A DNA stretch of 64,000 bases from Neocallimastix lanati (nom. inval.) (GCA_016946835.1 JACVTC010000139.1:151501-215500), one strand, 5' to 3'; positions 53,658 through 64,000 are shown, counted from the first letter of the stretch. The notes: a model not told the origin generated them from the sequence alone. Numbers and translations are program-made.

Positions 53658-56600
53658 ATGTCTGATGTAATCATTCATAGTATGGACTACGTCCTGACAG
53701 AGACCAATTATAAAGATTGGTACGAAGATTTCAAATTAGAATTAGATGGAGCCGGACTTGGGGAATATGTAGAGAGAGATATCGAAGAGATTATAAATGA
53801 AACTACCGCCAAGTATACTGATAAACACACCGGACTATCTGAAGAAGGGGAAGAGAAAATTAGGAAGCACAAGATGAACAACTCAAAGGTCATTAGTTTC
53901 ACCAAAAGGTCTGTGAATTCAAAAATCAAAGCGTTTATAAAGAATAAAACAGAAGAAAAAAAATCAGCTTATGCATTAATAAAGTTACTAGAGAAAAAAT
54001 ATAAGGAAGAAGAACTGAATGAAATCCCCAAACTCTATAGGAAACTAGAAAACTTAAACGCCAGTAATGAAAAAGAAGTCATAAACTACATTGATGAATT
54101 TTTGGAAATCATAAGAAAATTGAGCGAGCTAAATATAAAACTTAATAATAGAGAAAAGTTAACTTATTTATACAAAGGACTGCCCGAGAAACAAATAAAC
54201 TTTCTAGAAATTAGATGCAGTATCTCTGACGACATTGATAAAATTTTAGAAGACATGAAAAAACAAATCAGAAACCGTCAGACATATATTCATGAGGATG
54301 AAAAAGAAGTATCATTCATTTCCAGGAATGACAGCAGAAGTAAATATAGTAAATTGAATACTCACCATAATAAACATGGTAAAAGTGAATATCATCACTC
54401 TAAACATCATAATAAGGAGTTTGGCAAAAAAAGATATAGTCAAAATAATAATCATTATAGAAATAGTAACGATAATTTCGGTAATAATAGTTATAATAGA
54501 AAAAATTATTCAAATAAAAAATACTGCTTTATATGCAATAATGAAAATCATCTAGCTTTTAAATGCCCGTTTAACCCTAAAAATCCGAATAACAAAATAA
54601 AAGTCATAGCTAAGAAATTTAGTCAATTAAATCTGAGAGAAGATGAACTAAATGATATTGAATTTTGCTATGATAATGATACATCATCATCTGAAACTGA
54701 AACAAGAGAAATTAACTCAATAGAAATTCAAAGTTTAAGAGAAGAAAGTGAAAATGAAGAAATTCCAGAAATCCCTCTATATGAAACCAATAATTTAAAC
54801 TTCATCAACCGTCAACACACCCCAAAAAATGCTGGAAGAATAACCAAGAATATCTCAAGAGTTGATAACATTATTGATAAAATAATTCCGCCAATAATTA
54901 ACAAAATTGTCACAAATGACGAAAACAAGGAAATAATTAAACAATATATTGAAACTAATTCGTGTAATTGCATAGGTGTTCCATCGTTGTTATTCACTAT
55001 TGATTCTGGAGCATCAGTTCATGTTACAAATTCCATTGAATTCCTTAAAGATATAAGAGAATACAAAATAAATCTCATCCTGCCAAACAAAGCAAAAATT
55101 AGGATTACCAAAATAGGAACATTATCAGGATATATCAATAATAAACCTTTCGAAATAGAAGATGTACTATATTCCAAGGAACTCAACAAGAATCTTATTT
55201 CGTATAGTATTTTAAGGAAAGAAGGTTATCTAGCTGATTATATACTTATAGATGACAACATATATTTTAGACTCGCCAATAAGAACCAGAATTTATTATG
55301 TATCACAAAAGAAAATGATACCAATATATGCAATATCATTGTGTCTAAAAGATGGAATATAAACAACGACCAAAATATTTATAATCTTGAGCTAGACGAC
55401 TATTCCGAAAAGATATGGCATTTAAGACTATGCCATTTTTATAACAATAACTTAAGAAAATATCTTGAAGGACACAATATTAAGAAAAATAATTGTATTG
55501 ACTGTGAAACTTCAAAATTAAAAAAGGCATCATTCAATAAATCTACCTCCCGCGCTTCAAGACCTTTGGAATTAATTCATTCAGACGTGTTAGGACCTCT
55601 TAAATTATCAAGAAATAATTATAAATATGTAATTACCTTTCTGGATGATTATAGTCGGAAAAGCTGGATCTATTTGATGAAGAAAAGATCTGAGGTCACA
55701 GATATTTTCGCTCAATTTGTTAAAATGGTCTCCAATGAACAAAACTTAACTGTTGTTAAGATTCAATCAGATAATGGAAAAGAATACACATCTAATAAAT
55801 TTGTAACATTTTGTTCAGAAAATGGTATTCAAAGAAGACTTACCGTTCCAAGAAACCCCCAGAGTAATGGCAGAGCTGAAAGACTTAATGGTACCTTGGA
55901 GAATGCAGTGAAAGTAATGTTAAACCAAGCAAAACTTAGTGAAAATTTTTGGGAAGATGCAATTAAAACCACTAATTATATTTATAATATAACTCCAATT
56001 GACTTTAAACTCCCTGATGAACTTTATTACAAAAAACCGGTGAATATAGATAAATTAAAAGTCTTTGGTTGTAAAGCTTACTATTATATAGATCCAAATT
56101 TAAAAGAAAATAAATTTCATTCAAACTCAAAACCAGGTATATTTTTAGGATATGATATAAATGCAAATGGATATATTATTATGGATTATGAAACATTAAA
56201 AACTCATGTAGTTCGAGACGCTGTTTTTGAAGAAGAAATTCCAGGAAATTTCAATCTAATAAACAAAAAACCTTACGACGAAGAATATAATTTACCTTCT
56301 TTATATGCTGACGACGATATAGATGATTATGAAGATATAAATATTGAAGATAAAGAAACATTTGATGATAATCCAAAGTCACGTATATTTATTAATCCTA
56401 TGTTATCTACTCAACAAACTTACACCCATATAAATAATAATGAAGACCATAACATCAGTAATAAAAAAAGAAAATTAGAAAAAGCCATAAACAATGATAA
56501 AAATATGTCCAACACTAATACAACAGTTGAAAATATGAATAATAAGGATAATAAATTAAACAATATGGATAACATAATGAATAACATCAATAATACATTT

Positions 56601-59276
56601 AATAACAAACATGACACGTCAAATAACACTAACAACACGAAAAAGTACACGAAAAATGATATTGATAATAAGAACAATAGAAAAGTTTTATTTGAGAATA
56701 ATAATAATTTTATTAAAGATTTAAATATTAATGAAGATAAACAAAAATATGAAAATACTATAATAGATACTTATAATAAAGATAAAATTATTGATAGTAA
56801 TAATTCTAATCAAGAATACATGAAGAATAATAGAAATGAAAATAACGATATAGATAAAATAAACAAAGCTGCGAATAAAAATATTCAATATTATAAAAAT
56901 AAAATAAGAAAATCAAATTATAATATTTATAAATTAATGAATGGATTAAATGATGTAATCCAAAATAATAATTATATTAAAAAATTAATTGAAAATAACA
57001 TACCTTTCAATGTACAAGAAGTAAACAAACAATATAATAATAATAAATATAATAATATTAAATTACTTTCCTATCAGGATAAACAAGGCAATAATGACAA
57101 AATATTTGATAAATTTCAAAATAGTCCTGATAAATATGAAAATTCAAATAATTCAAAAATTGATCCTGTCAATAAAATTTCTAATGAAGTAAACAAAGAA
57201 ATTTTAATTGAAAACAAAAATAATTCAATTGATAATCCTGTAAATCCCGAAAATCCTGAAATCCTGTGCAATAAAAACCTAGATTTAAATGAAAATAATT
57301 CAAAAAATAAAAATGAAATTAAGTTGTTAGTAAAGAAAAAAAAAAGTGAGGATTTAAATTTCAAAGAGAAAGAAGAAGTAAAAAATAAAACTAAAATTAA
57401 GATTTTAAAAAATAAAAAATATAAAATTACAAACGAAAAAAAAAATTTTATTAATGAAAAATTTTCAATTATTGAAAAAAAATTAAATAAATTAAATAAT
57501 TTTAATAAATTTAATTTTACCAAAAATAAAGTTATCCATAATAAGGATGAAAAATTTCGTACGAAAAATTTTAATGAAGAATTTGATAAAAATTTGATTA
57601 AAGCTAATACTAGCTGTAATAATAATATCAATAATGACCAAAAATTAATAATTAGAGTTAAAAGACCAGGTATGCCGCTTGAAAATAATAAGCATAAAGT
57701 TCAGAAAATGGAGGAAATATCCAACATTACAAATAATAATCCAAAAGACTATTATGAAGCTATTACTTGCGAAGAAAGTGAAGAATGGATTAAAGCTATA
57801 TCTACCGAGTTGCAAAATTTAAAGGAAAATAATACAATGACCATAATATCAGAGCTACCAGAAGGAATTAAACCACTTAGTCCTAGATGGGTATTTACGA
57901 AGAAATATGATGGGAATAACAATTTAGAAAAATACAAAGCAAGATTAGTAGTAAAAGGATATAATCAAATTGAAGGAGTAGATTATGAATTAACTTTTTC
58001 TCCAACACTACCAGTAGAAAGTTTGAGATTAACAGTAGCGTTAGCTTCTTTATTTAATTGGAACATTCAACAATTAGATGTGAAAGGCGCATATCTCAAT
58101 GCGAAATTACATAACGATATATATATGAAACTACCAGAAGGACATGAAAATTATAATGAAGGTTATTGCAAATTAAATAAGGCACTTTATGGATTGAAAC
58201 AGGCTGGTCGAGAATGGAACCAAACTATTAGCAAATTTTTGATCAAAAAAGGACTATATCAACTAAGAAGTGAACAATGCTTATTCGTTAAGTGGGATAA
58301 TAAAAATAATGTAATATGTTTAGTAGCTTTATATGTCGATGACATGTTAATAACAAGTATTAAAGAAGAAATTTTTAATATTGTTAATATTATTAAGAGC
58401 AATTTCAAAATATCCAAGTGTGAAGAAATAAATCATATTTTAGGATTAAATGTTAGGAAAAATAAATTCGGATACACAATCTCTCAAGAAAACTATATTG
58501 AAAATATTTTAAAGAAATTTAATATTAAAGAAAATCAAAAAGCTTCTACTCCATGTACTGGTGATGACGTTAAACTAATTAATAAAACACCTTTTGATAA
58601 GACTATTTATCAGAGCGCAATTGGTTGTTTAATACATGTATCTAAATCGACAAGACCTGATATATCATTCTCTGTTAGTAAGGCATCAAGAAAAAACTCA
58701 AATCCAACAGTATCAGATTGGAACAAAGTAGTCAACATCCTTAAATATTTAAATCAAACTAAGAATTATTGCATTTCATACAAAAACAAAGGAGAATTAA
58801 TTGGTTACACAGATTCTGATTTTGCTAGAGACTTATCAAATAGTAAATCCACTTCAGGAAATATTTTTTTCTTAGCCTCAGGACCAATCGCTTGGATGTC
58901 CAGACAACAACAATCAGTAACAAGATCTACTGCAGAAGCAGAATATATTGCCCTTTCCGAAGCTGTAGCAAATGGTTTATGGATTAAAAATATGCTAAAT
59001 GAAATGTTTAAAAAGAAATTTGTAATAAATTTAAATGGAGACAACAGAGCATCTTTATTTGCTGCTGAAAATTATGCTATTAGTAAAAAACTTAGACATG
59101 TAAGAGTTAGCTATCACTACTTTAAAGAAAATATTGAAAGAAAAGAAGTAATTTTACATTACATTAAATCTGAAGAAAATTTAGCAGATATTTTAACAAA
59201 AGATGTTAATAAAAATCAAATAACTAATTTTGCAAACAAAGTCTTTGATAATACTTTGTTTAGGGAGGAATGTTAG
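53658..59276 (+). CDS. Gag-Pol polyprotein of C2
   Basis: 1872 residues in one frame, as usual for Copia elements. Gag capsid ~1-230; knuckle CFICNNENHLAFKC near residue 290; retropepsin IDSGASVHVTNS (Asp449); integrase zinc domain (WHLRLCH, CIDCETSKLKKASF), core LIHSDVLGPL / QSDNGKEY / NPQSNGRAERLNG and GKPVNIDKLKVFGCKAYY-like block; an Asn/Lys-rich linker of roughly 450 residues; RT from SPRWVFTKKYDG with QLDVKGAYLNAKL and YVDDM (Tyr ~1559); RNase H GYTDSDFARDLSNSKSTSG and STAEAEYIALSEA. The ATG follows an A run and the stop lies 6 bp inside the 3' LTR. How Gag is overproduced relative to Pol is not evident; there is no frameshift cassette here. Confidence 0.95.
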   Translation: MSDVIIHSMDYVLTETNYKDWYEDFKLELDGAGLGEYVERDIEEIINETTAKYTDKHTGLSEEGEEKIRKHKMNNSKVISFTKRSVNSKIKAFIKNKTEEKKSAYALIKLLEKKYKEEELNEIPKLYRKLENLNASNEKEVINYIDEFLEIIRKLSELNIKLNNREKLTYLYKGLPEKQINFLEIRCSISDDIDKILEDMKKQIRNRQTYIHEDEKEVSFISRNDSRSKYSKLNTHHNKHGKSEYHHSKHHNKEFGKKRYSQNNNHYRNSNDNFGNNSYNRKNYSNKKYCFICNNENHLAFKCPFNPKNPNNKIKVIAKKFSQLNLREDELNDIEFCYDNDTSSSETETREINSIEIQSLREESENEEIPEIPLYETNNLNFINRQHTPKNAGRITKNISRVDNIIDKIIPPIINKIVTNDENKEIIKQYIETNSCNCIGVPSLLFTIDSGASVHVTNSIEFLKDIREYKINLILPNKAKIRITKIGTLSGYINNKPFEIEDVLYSKELNKNLISYSILRKEGYLADYILIDDNIYFRLANKNQNLLCITKENDTNICNIIVSKRWNINNDQNIYNLELDDYSEKIWHLRLCHFYNNNLRKYLEGHNIKKNNCIDCETSKLKKASFNKSTSRASRPLELIHSDVLGPLKLSRNNYKYVITFLDDYSRKSWIYLMKKRSEVTDIFAQFVKMVSNEQNLTVVKIQSDNGKEYTSNKFVTFCSENGIQRRLTVPRNPQSNGRAERLNGTLENAVKVMLNQAKLSENFWEDAIKTTNYIYNITPIDFKLPDELYYKKPVNIDKLKVFGCKAYYYIDPNLKENKFHSNSKPGIFLGYDINANGYIIMDYETLKTHVVRDAVFEEEIPGNFNLINKKPYDEEYNLPSLYADDDIDDYEDINIEDKETFDDNPKSRIFINPMLSTQQTYTHINNNEDHNISNKKRKLEKAINNDKNMSNTNTTVENMNNKDNKLNNMDNIMNNINNTFNNKHDTSNNTNNTKKYTKNDIDNKNNRKVLFENNNNFIKDLNINEDKQKYENTIIDTYNKDKIIDSNNSNQEYMKNNRNENNDIDKINKAANKNIQYYKNKIRKSNYNIYKLMNGLNDVIQNNNYIKKLIENNIPFNVQEVNKQYNNNKYNNIKLLSYQDKQGNNDKIFDKFQNSPDKYENSNNSKIDPVNKISNEVNKEILIENKNNSIDNPVNPENPEILCNKNLDLNENNSKNKNEIKLLVKKKKSEDLNFKEKEEVKNKTKIKILKNKKYKITNEKKNFINEKFSIIEKKLNKLNNFNKFNFTKNKVIHNKDEKFRTKNFNEEFDKNLIKANTSCNNNINNDQKLIIRVKRPGMPLENNKHKVQKMEEISNITNNNPKDYYEAITCEESEEWIKAISTELQNLKENNTMTIISELPEGIKPLSPRWVFTKKYDGNNNLEKYKARLVVKGYNQIEGVDYELTFSPTLPVESLRLTVALASLFNWNIQQLDVKGAYLNAKLHNDIYMKLPEGHENYNEGYCKLNKALYGLKQAGREWNQTISKFLIKKGLYQLRSEQCLFVKWDNKNNVICLVALYVDDMLITSIKEEIFNIVNIIKSNFKISKCEEINHILGLNVRKNKFGYTISQENYIENILKKFNIKENQKASTPCTGDDVKLINKTPFDKTIYQSAIGCLIHVSKSTRPDISFSVSKASRKNSNPTVSDWNKVVNILKYLNQTKNYCISYKNKGELIGYTDSDFARDLSNSKSTSGNIFFLASGPIAWMSRQQQSVTRSTAEAEYIALSEAVANGLWIKNMLNEMFKKKFVINLNGDNRASLFAAENYAISKKLRHVRVSYHYFKENIERKEVILHYIKSEENLADILTKDVNKNQITNFANKVFDNTLFREEC
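59261..59270 (+). other. Polypurine tract of C2
   Basis: TAGGGAGGAA directly before the 3' LTR, within the last codons of pol. Confidence 0.75.
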
Positions 59277-59634
59277 AAAATTAGTATTTTTAGTTTAAAT
59301 TTTTAATTAACACTTTGTTCAATACTTTTATTTTATTATAATTTTAAATATTAAATATTAAATAGTATATTATAAATAAATAGGATATATTACAATAATA
59401 TATAGTTTATATAGTTTATGATACAAATAATATAGTTTTAAAATTTTTTATAAGCCTCTTTTATATTATTTCTAATAAGTCATGTATTTAATATAATAAA
59501 TATGTACGTTCCATTGAATGTAATTTTTATGAATATAAAAATATTAAATCATGTATTATTATTAAAAAATAGGTTCTTTAATAAAAATAAAAACTTTTAG
59601 TAAAAAGTAAATATTTATTTACGATTTTTTGTCA
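59271..59634 (+). repeat. 3' LTR of C2
   Basis: 364 bp, apparently identical to 53105-53468. Confidence 0.94.
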
Positions 59635-60278
59635 TTAATAATTAATATAAATTCTTGTTTAATATTTAAAGGGTTATCTTAGGCCTAATAATTCTGAGAA
59701 TATTAATAAATAAGGTTTATATTAATAATTAATTTCAATGATACATTTGACGTCACGTGTATTTTATTTATATTATGTTTTTATATATGTTTACAACATA
59801 TCTATATTAAATTCAATTATTCAAATTAATTATATAATTAAATTTATCCTTATATTTTATTATTATTTATATTACTATATTATTACTATCTTATAATTAA
59901 ATATTATTATTATGTAACTTACAAAGTATAAAAGAAAGATGTAAAAATCTATCTTTTATGTTCTTTGTAAGGTTATTGTAAAATTACCTTAATAGTAATA
60001 TATTATAGATATTTTATTATTAAATAAAATAAACAAATTTAAAATTAAATTAATTTGATAATTCTAATTATCAAAGTTTATTATAAATAAATTTTTATTA
60101 AACTAAACATTTAAATATTTATTATTTTTATTATATATCTATATAGTATATTACTATATAGACATATCGACTTAGTGAATATTTTTTAATAAACCATATT
60201 ATTTTATTTAAATTTAAACTATAAATTATATCATAATCTTAACAATAACCTTACCCTAGTTTTAGTTGCTACCTTGAT

Positions 60279-61260
60279 ATGTCTTACTATACGAACGTCT
60301 GGGCTAGTTCAATACCTGACATTGCCCCAATGTCAGAAGTTAATAAGTTAAAGTCTGACGCCCAAGTTACCGTATCAGAATTAGCTTCTTCTGTTAATGA
60401 TAGCTTTTTATTAAAAGAAGATTTTAATAAATATAATCAAGACTTACAGAAAAATCTCTATACACTTAATAGAGATAATAAAAATATTATTAATCAACTT
60501 TCTAATTTAACTAAAATATTCAATGAAAAATTAGATATAAAAATTAGTACCAATGATGATCCCTCTTCTAGCCAATCTGTACCACAAAATCAAGATGATA
60601 ACGCCTCTATTTCTACCAGACGTGATGCAGACAATGATGTCATCATGAAAAATAGTTATTCTAATAATTTACAACAAGTACCTGAACCTGGATTCTTCTC
60701 AGGTAACACTACTGACACTGATTTATTCTGTCAATTATGTTAAGATACTTTCTCAACTTATCCCAACTTAGGTTTACCAGAAGAAGTAAAAATAAACTTT
60801 GTTAAATCTCGTTTGAGAGACGGCGCAAGAAATTGGTATATTGCTACCTATAACGAGAACAATCGTCCAGGAACACTAAAGAAATTATTAAGTGATATAA
60901 AGAAAACTTTTACGAATGTTGCAAGTAAAAAATTGGCTAAGATCCAGTTAGTAAAATTAAAACATTCGTATGGTAAAATAAATAATTATATAGAAAAGTT
61001 CAGAACGTTAACTACTGGTCTGTCTTAGGATGAAGAAGCTTTAGTCTTATTTTTCTATAATGGACTTCACCCAAAGTTCCAAGAAGAAATAGATAAAATG
61101 GAAGAATTCCCCACAAAGCTTGGTGATATTTATACCAAGTGTATCTTATTTGAAAATAATATTAAAAGTAAGGACCAATTAAAAAATAATAATGGTAATA
61201 AAAATTTAAAAAAGAAACATTCAAGCCCACACGTAAACAATAACAAGAATTTATATTAAT
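60279..61260 (+). pseudogene. Chromovirus-type Gag fragment with two nonsense codons
   Basis: Begins at ATG 60279, 35 bp after LTR7. N-terminal part: a predicted coiled region (NKYNQDLQKNLYTLNRDNKN). Then Retrotrans_gag-like sequence: GLPEEVKINFVKSRL, RDGARNWYIATYNE, KKTFTNVASKKLAKIQLVKL, YFYNGLHP-type block. The same frame is broken by TAA at 60741-60743 (the codon looks like a former Glu) and TAG at 61026-61028 (context GLS-stop-DEEA, probably Gln). It is cut at ~61242 where the 49-bp repeat and inverted LTR7 piece begin, so no zinc knuckle remains. Confidence 0.8.
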
Positions 61261-61369
61261 TATTAATTATTTAAATATATATATTATTTATAATTAAATA
61301 AATAATATTTTTAATTATTGAAATGTAAATAACTGAAATTGAGATTTCAATTCAGTTATAATTTCAACA
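61242..61369 (-). repeat. LTR7, inverted copy, right piece
   Basis: On the minus strand it starts TGTTGAAATT at 61369 and covers the first ~128 bp of LTR7. AATAT follows at 61370-61374. Together with 50089-50722 it rebuilds one LTR once the 49-bp overlap is merged. Confidence 0.75.
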
Positions 61370-61442
61370 AATATTAGCTCTAACTGCTAATATTAAAGGT
61401 TTAGAAAAGAATCATACTTACCTATGGTTCTTTCTAATTATC

Positions 61443-62323
61443 GAGTTTATTATAACGAATTATAATAGACGAAACACTAAAATTGATAAGGAAAAGTTTT
61501 AATTATAAAATTTGTTTTATTAAAATAATTTGTTTTATTATTTATTAAAAATTTTAAATGTTAAAACTTATTGTTATTATTATTATATTATAATTGTTAT
61601 AATAATAACTCTTGATTTCTCAAAGAGAACTCAAGAGCCTTATTTATACTTTTTTGTCAAAATAAGGTTAAAATCAAAAGGGGTTCTAATCTTAACAAAT
61701 CTCTTATCTAGGAAAAGACTAGAAGAAAAACCTAGATAAGTTTTTTGATCGATATTCTATCCATATCGATCATCGCGTTAATTAAGTAAAACCGATTACT
61801 TTTAAGAAGTAATTGGAAAAACCTTAATTAACCGATTACTTAATCTAATATAATGATCGAAAATAAAAGAATAAAATAATGAAATTATTTCGATCATAAA
61901 ATTTAAAATTTAATCTATTTAGTTCTATTTTATAGAACTTTACATAAAAAATATAAAACAATACATTAATAATAAAATACATGATTAATATAATACAGAA
62001 TACATGATAGAATACAGAATACATGATAAAATACAGAATAGTGTTTTAGTTTATGATTTAATAAGTGAGAGAAAACTAAAACTAATAAATTTAATAATTA
62101 AGTGAATAATTAAATAAATTTAATATTATTTTAAATGTATAAAAATTATTTGATTAAATAAATTTTTAATATTAAACTAAATAAAATTTTAATATATAAT
62201 TAAATAAATTATTAATTATAATTAATTGTATAAATGAAATATGAGTTAAATAAAAGTTATATTAATTATAACCTAACTAAGAAAATATAATTATTTTGTT
62301 AAAAATAATTATAGATTCTTACA
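61443..62323 (-). repeat. LTR6-type 3' LTR of the minus-strand element
   Basis: On the minus strand it begins TGTAAGAATCTATAAT right after AAAGGGAGCA, the polypurine tract following the pol at 62333, and continues with blocks shared with LTR6 (49180-49920), such as the CTCTTTGAGAAATCAAGAG segment. The 3' end near ATAATAAACTC is approximate. Confidence 0.75.
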
Positions 62324-62332
62324 TTGCTCCCT

Positions 62333-64000
62333 TTATGGTGATGGTTCCTTTAATCCTATGTCTCTTTCAGTATAAGGCTCCAACTGCGAGATATGAAATA
62401 CCGGGTGTAAATGAAGATTTTCTGGTAATTCAAGCCGGTAGTTCATTCTTTCCCTCACTTCTATGACCTTAAAGGGTCCAAGATACTGGTTAGAAAGCTT
62501 TTTTGCAGGTTCATTGGAGAAGTAATACCTTTTCAACCAAACCATGTCGTTAACATGGAAAGTAGGACCAGAAGCTTTCCTAGAGTCACCAAACTTTTTG
62601 AAATCTTCTTTAGCTTTGATAAGGTGCTTTTTAATGGCATCAAAATGGGCAGACCAATCCCTAGTAAGTACAGAGGCATTATCTTTTAAAAGAACAGGAG
62701 GAGAGTCAATATTGCATACTGGATTAAAACCATAATTTGCACAGAAAGGCGACATGTTTATAGATTTGTGAAATGAGTTGTTATAAGTCATTTCACAAAG
62801 AGGTAGATAAAAGCACCATTCATTTTGGGCAGTAGAACAGTAGCATCGTAAATATTGTTCGATTACGGAATTAGCCCTTTCGACTTGACCATTTGTTTGT
62901 TGGTGATGAGCAGTAGCGAGTCTTGGCTTAGTATTTAGAGCTGAGCAGAGTGAGGTCCAAAATTCAGAAGAGAACTGGGAGCCATGATCAGAGACAATGA
63001 TTTTAGGGAATCCATGATACCGAAAAACGTTGTAACGGAGCATCTTGGCGGTCAGGTCAGCGGAAGGGACGTCGGAGCAAGGAACTAAATGGATCATCTT
63101 TGTTAAGTGATCCGAAACCACCATAATACATGTGCAATCTTGTGAACTAGGTAACGAAACTATAAAATCAACCCCAATAATTTCCCATGGTTTATTGGGA
63201 ACAGGCAACGGTTGAATTTTTCCGTAGGGTTTATGTCTACGAATTTTACACCTAGCACAAGTTGAACAAGAAAGTACATAATTATGAATATCTTTCTTCA
63301 TATTAGGCCACCAGTAGTATCTCTTGATTTTATCAAGAGTTTTGTCAATACCTTGGTGTCCGTTGGTGGGTGAGTCATGAAAAGATTTCAAAATTCTTGC
63401 TCTTAAAGTGGATGGGACGATGATTCTGTTTTGGAAATGTAAGACCCCTTCATTTAAAGAAAATAAAGAACTTTTAACTGTGTTTGACTTAGTTTTAATC
63501 TTTTCTAAAATAGATTTGCAATATGTGTCAGCCGTTTGGGCATCAATCAAACTACTAATATTATCAGTGTTTGCACAACATAAGGCATTATCATCCAATA
63601 AAGGACGGTCTTTGTTGTGGAGGGAAACCACGGATTTATAATCCGGACGTCTCGACGACGAATCTGGTTCACTACTCCTTGATCCACAAAATTTGTCAGT
63701 CGGTTGGGTATCAATCAAGCTACTGATAATAGTGTTTGCACAACAAAAGGCATTATCATCCAATAAAGGACGGTCTTTGTTGTGGAGGGAAACCACGGAT
63801 TTATAATCCGGACGTCTCGACAACGAATCTGGTTTACCACACCTTGATCCAGGTCTGAACGAAATCCTAAAGTCAAACTTAGAAAGAAAGAGGCTCCATC
63901 TTATCTGGCGTTGGTTTAAATGTTGAGGCTTTTTAAAATATAATAAATTCCTGTGATCGGTAATGATTTGAACAGGAAACTTAGCCCCTTCAAGGTGGTG
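62333..64000 (-). CDS. Chromovirus-type Pol, C-terminal part, runs off the window
   Basis: The minus-strand frame is open from the right edge to the stop at 62333, ~555 codons. It enters in RNase H (FPVQIITDHRNLLYF, NQRQIRWSLFLSKFDF, SLSRRPDY), has a 165-bp in-frame tandem duplication, then integrase: HHCC (HDSPTNGHQG with CSTCARC), core GVDFIVSLP / VSDHGSQFSS / HHQQTNGQVERANSVIEQYL, and the NDMVWLKR and HPVFHISQLEPY blocks. It ends soon after, without the chromodomain seen in the 50727-52416 homologue. GC content is visibly higher than in the Asn-rich Gypsy family. Protease and RT lie outside the window. Confidence 0.9.
   Translation of the reverse strand, partial: HHLEGAKFPVQIITDHRNLLYFKKPQHLNQRQIRWSLFLSKFDFRISFRPGSRCGKPDSLSRRPDYKSVVSLHNKDRPLLDDNAFCCANTIISSLIDTQPTDKFCGSRSSEPDSSSRRPDYKSVVSLHNKDRPLLDDNALCCANTDNISSLIDAQTADTYCKSILEKIKTKSNTVKSSLFSLNEGVLHFQNRIIVPSTLRARILKSFHDSPTNGHQGIDKTLDKIKRYYWWPNMKKDIHNYVLSCSTCARCKIRRHKPYGKIQPLPVPNKPWEIIGVDFIVSLPSSQDCTCIMVVSDHLTKMIHLVPCSDVPSADLTAKMLRYNVFRYHGFPKIIVSDHGSQFSSEFWTSLCSALNTKPRLATAHHQQTNGQVERANSVIEQYLRCYCSTAQNEWCFYLPLCEMTYNNSFHKSINMSPFCANYGFNPVCNIDSPPVLLKDNASVLTRDWSAHFDAIKKHLIKAKEDFKKFGDSRKASGPTFHVNDMVWLKRYYFSNEPAKKLSNQYLGPFKVIEVRERMNYRLELPENLHLHPVFHISQLEPYTERDIGLKEPSP
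63581..63836 (-). repeat. 165-bp in-frame tandem duplication in pol
   Basis: Two copies offset by 165 bp encode SRRPDYKSVVSLHNKDRPLL twice, with a few differences (AFCCANT versus ALCCANT). The frame is preserved. It lies in the linker between RNase H and integrase. Confidence 0.9.

Larger units (their letters stand above)
53105..59634 (+). mobile_element. Ty1/Copia retrotransposon C2, apparently intact
   Basis: 6.5 kb with 364-bp LTRs (53105-53468, 59271-59634) of equal length that look identical. TTAAT duplication at 53100-53104 and 59635-59639, a PBS abutting the 5' LTR, and one uninterrupted Gag-Pol ORF. It is the most intact Copia element in the window and likely recent. Confidence 0.94.
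52997..60244 (+). repeat. LTR7 (+), split by Copia element C2
   Basis: Pieces 52997-53104 and 59640-60244 join to ~713 bp, TGTTGAAATT to ATCTTAACA, with C2 and its TTAAT duplication between them. It serves as 3' LTR to the pol at its left and as 5' LTR to the gag at its right, so the order is pol-LTR-gag. The inverted pieces at 50089-50722 and 61242-61369 confirm the full LTR sequence. Confidence 0.78.

Overview
This is eukaryotic nuclear DNA of extreme A+T content. It has short GT-AG introns, asparagine-rich low-complexity coding sequence and many homopolymer and microsatellite tracts. Two host genes are recognisable: ribosomal protein eS25 and an old-yellow-enzyme-family flavin oxidoreductase. 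Everything else is transposable elements and their debris. The base composition, intron style, Asn tracts and fungal-type Ty3/Gypsy polyproteins fit an early-diverging fungus best, such as an anaerobic gut fungus (Neocallimastigomycota). That assignment is inference; no marker in the window settles it.

Layout. 1-1311: the gag and start of pol of a Ty3/Gypsy element (G0), ending in an (AAT)n tract. 1312-7747: a Ty1/Copia element (C1) inserted in that tract, with its polyprotein broken. 7916-11290: a Mutator-like element with an intact FLYWCH/MULE transposase. 11852-12508 (minus): eS25. 13435-15001: a four-exon flavin oxidoreductase. 16016-19912 (minus): a Ty3/Gypsy pol pseudogene (E0). 20319-20392 (minus): a tRNA-like gene with A box, B box and T-run terminator.

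Directly upstream of the tRNA-like gene, from 20402 to 49926, lies a head-to-tail stack of insertions: full elements E1, E3 and E4, non-autonomous E2, 3'-truncated E5, and LTRs of one further family. Neighbours are separated only by the same 4-6 bp (AACT, ACTC, CTC or ACTCTA). Seven insertions therefore hit one 7-bp site in succession, each copying the target. This looks like Ty3-style integration at a Pol III start site. LTR pairs appear identical next to the tRNA-like gene and diverge with distance.

From 49180 to 64000 there is a second, older nest: LTRs of a chromovirus-like family in both orientations; a permuted pol-LTR-gag segment spliced into an opposite-orientation LTR; an intact Ty1/Copia element (C2, one 1872-residue ORF) inside one of those LTRs; and a minus-strand pol running off the right edge.

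The most notable shared system is a gag-pol recoding cassette present in all five Gypsy elements that keep the junction. It is a slippery heptamer T TTA AAC (T TTA AAA in E5), exactly 8 nt including the gag stop, then a 5-bp GGGAG/CTCCC stem with an 8-nt loop, with pol in the -1 frame every time. The 5' leaders carry structured RNA: a ~160-nt domain common to E3 and E4 with three covarying helices, tandem bulged hairpins in E2 and E4, and a hairpin with loop TCACCGAAGG in E1 and E4. Both Copia elements have a primer-binding site matching the anticodon arm of tRNA-Lys(CUU), which suggests half-tRNA priming.
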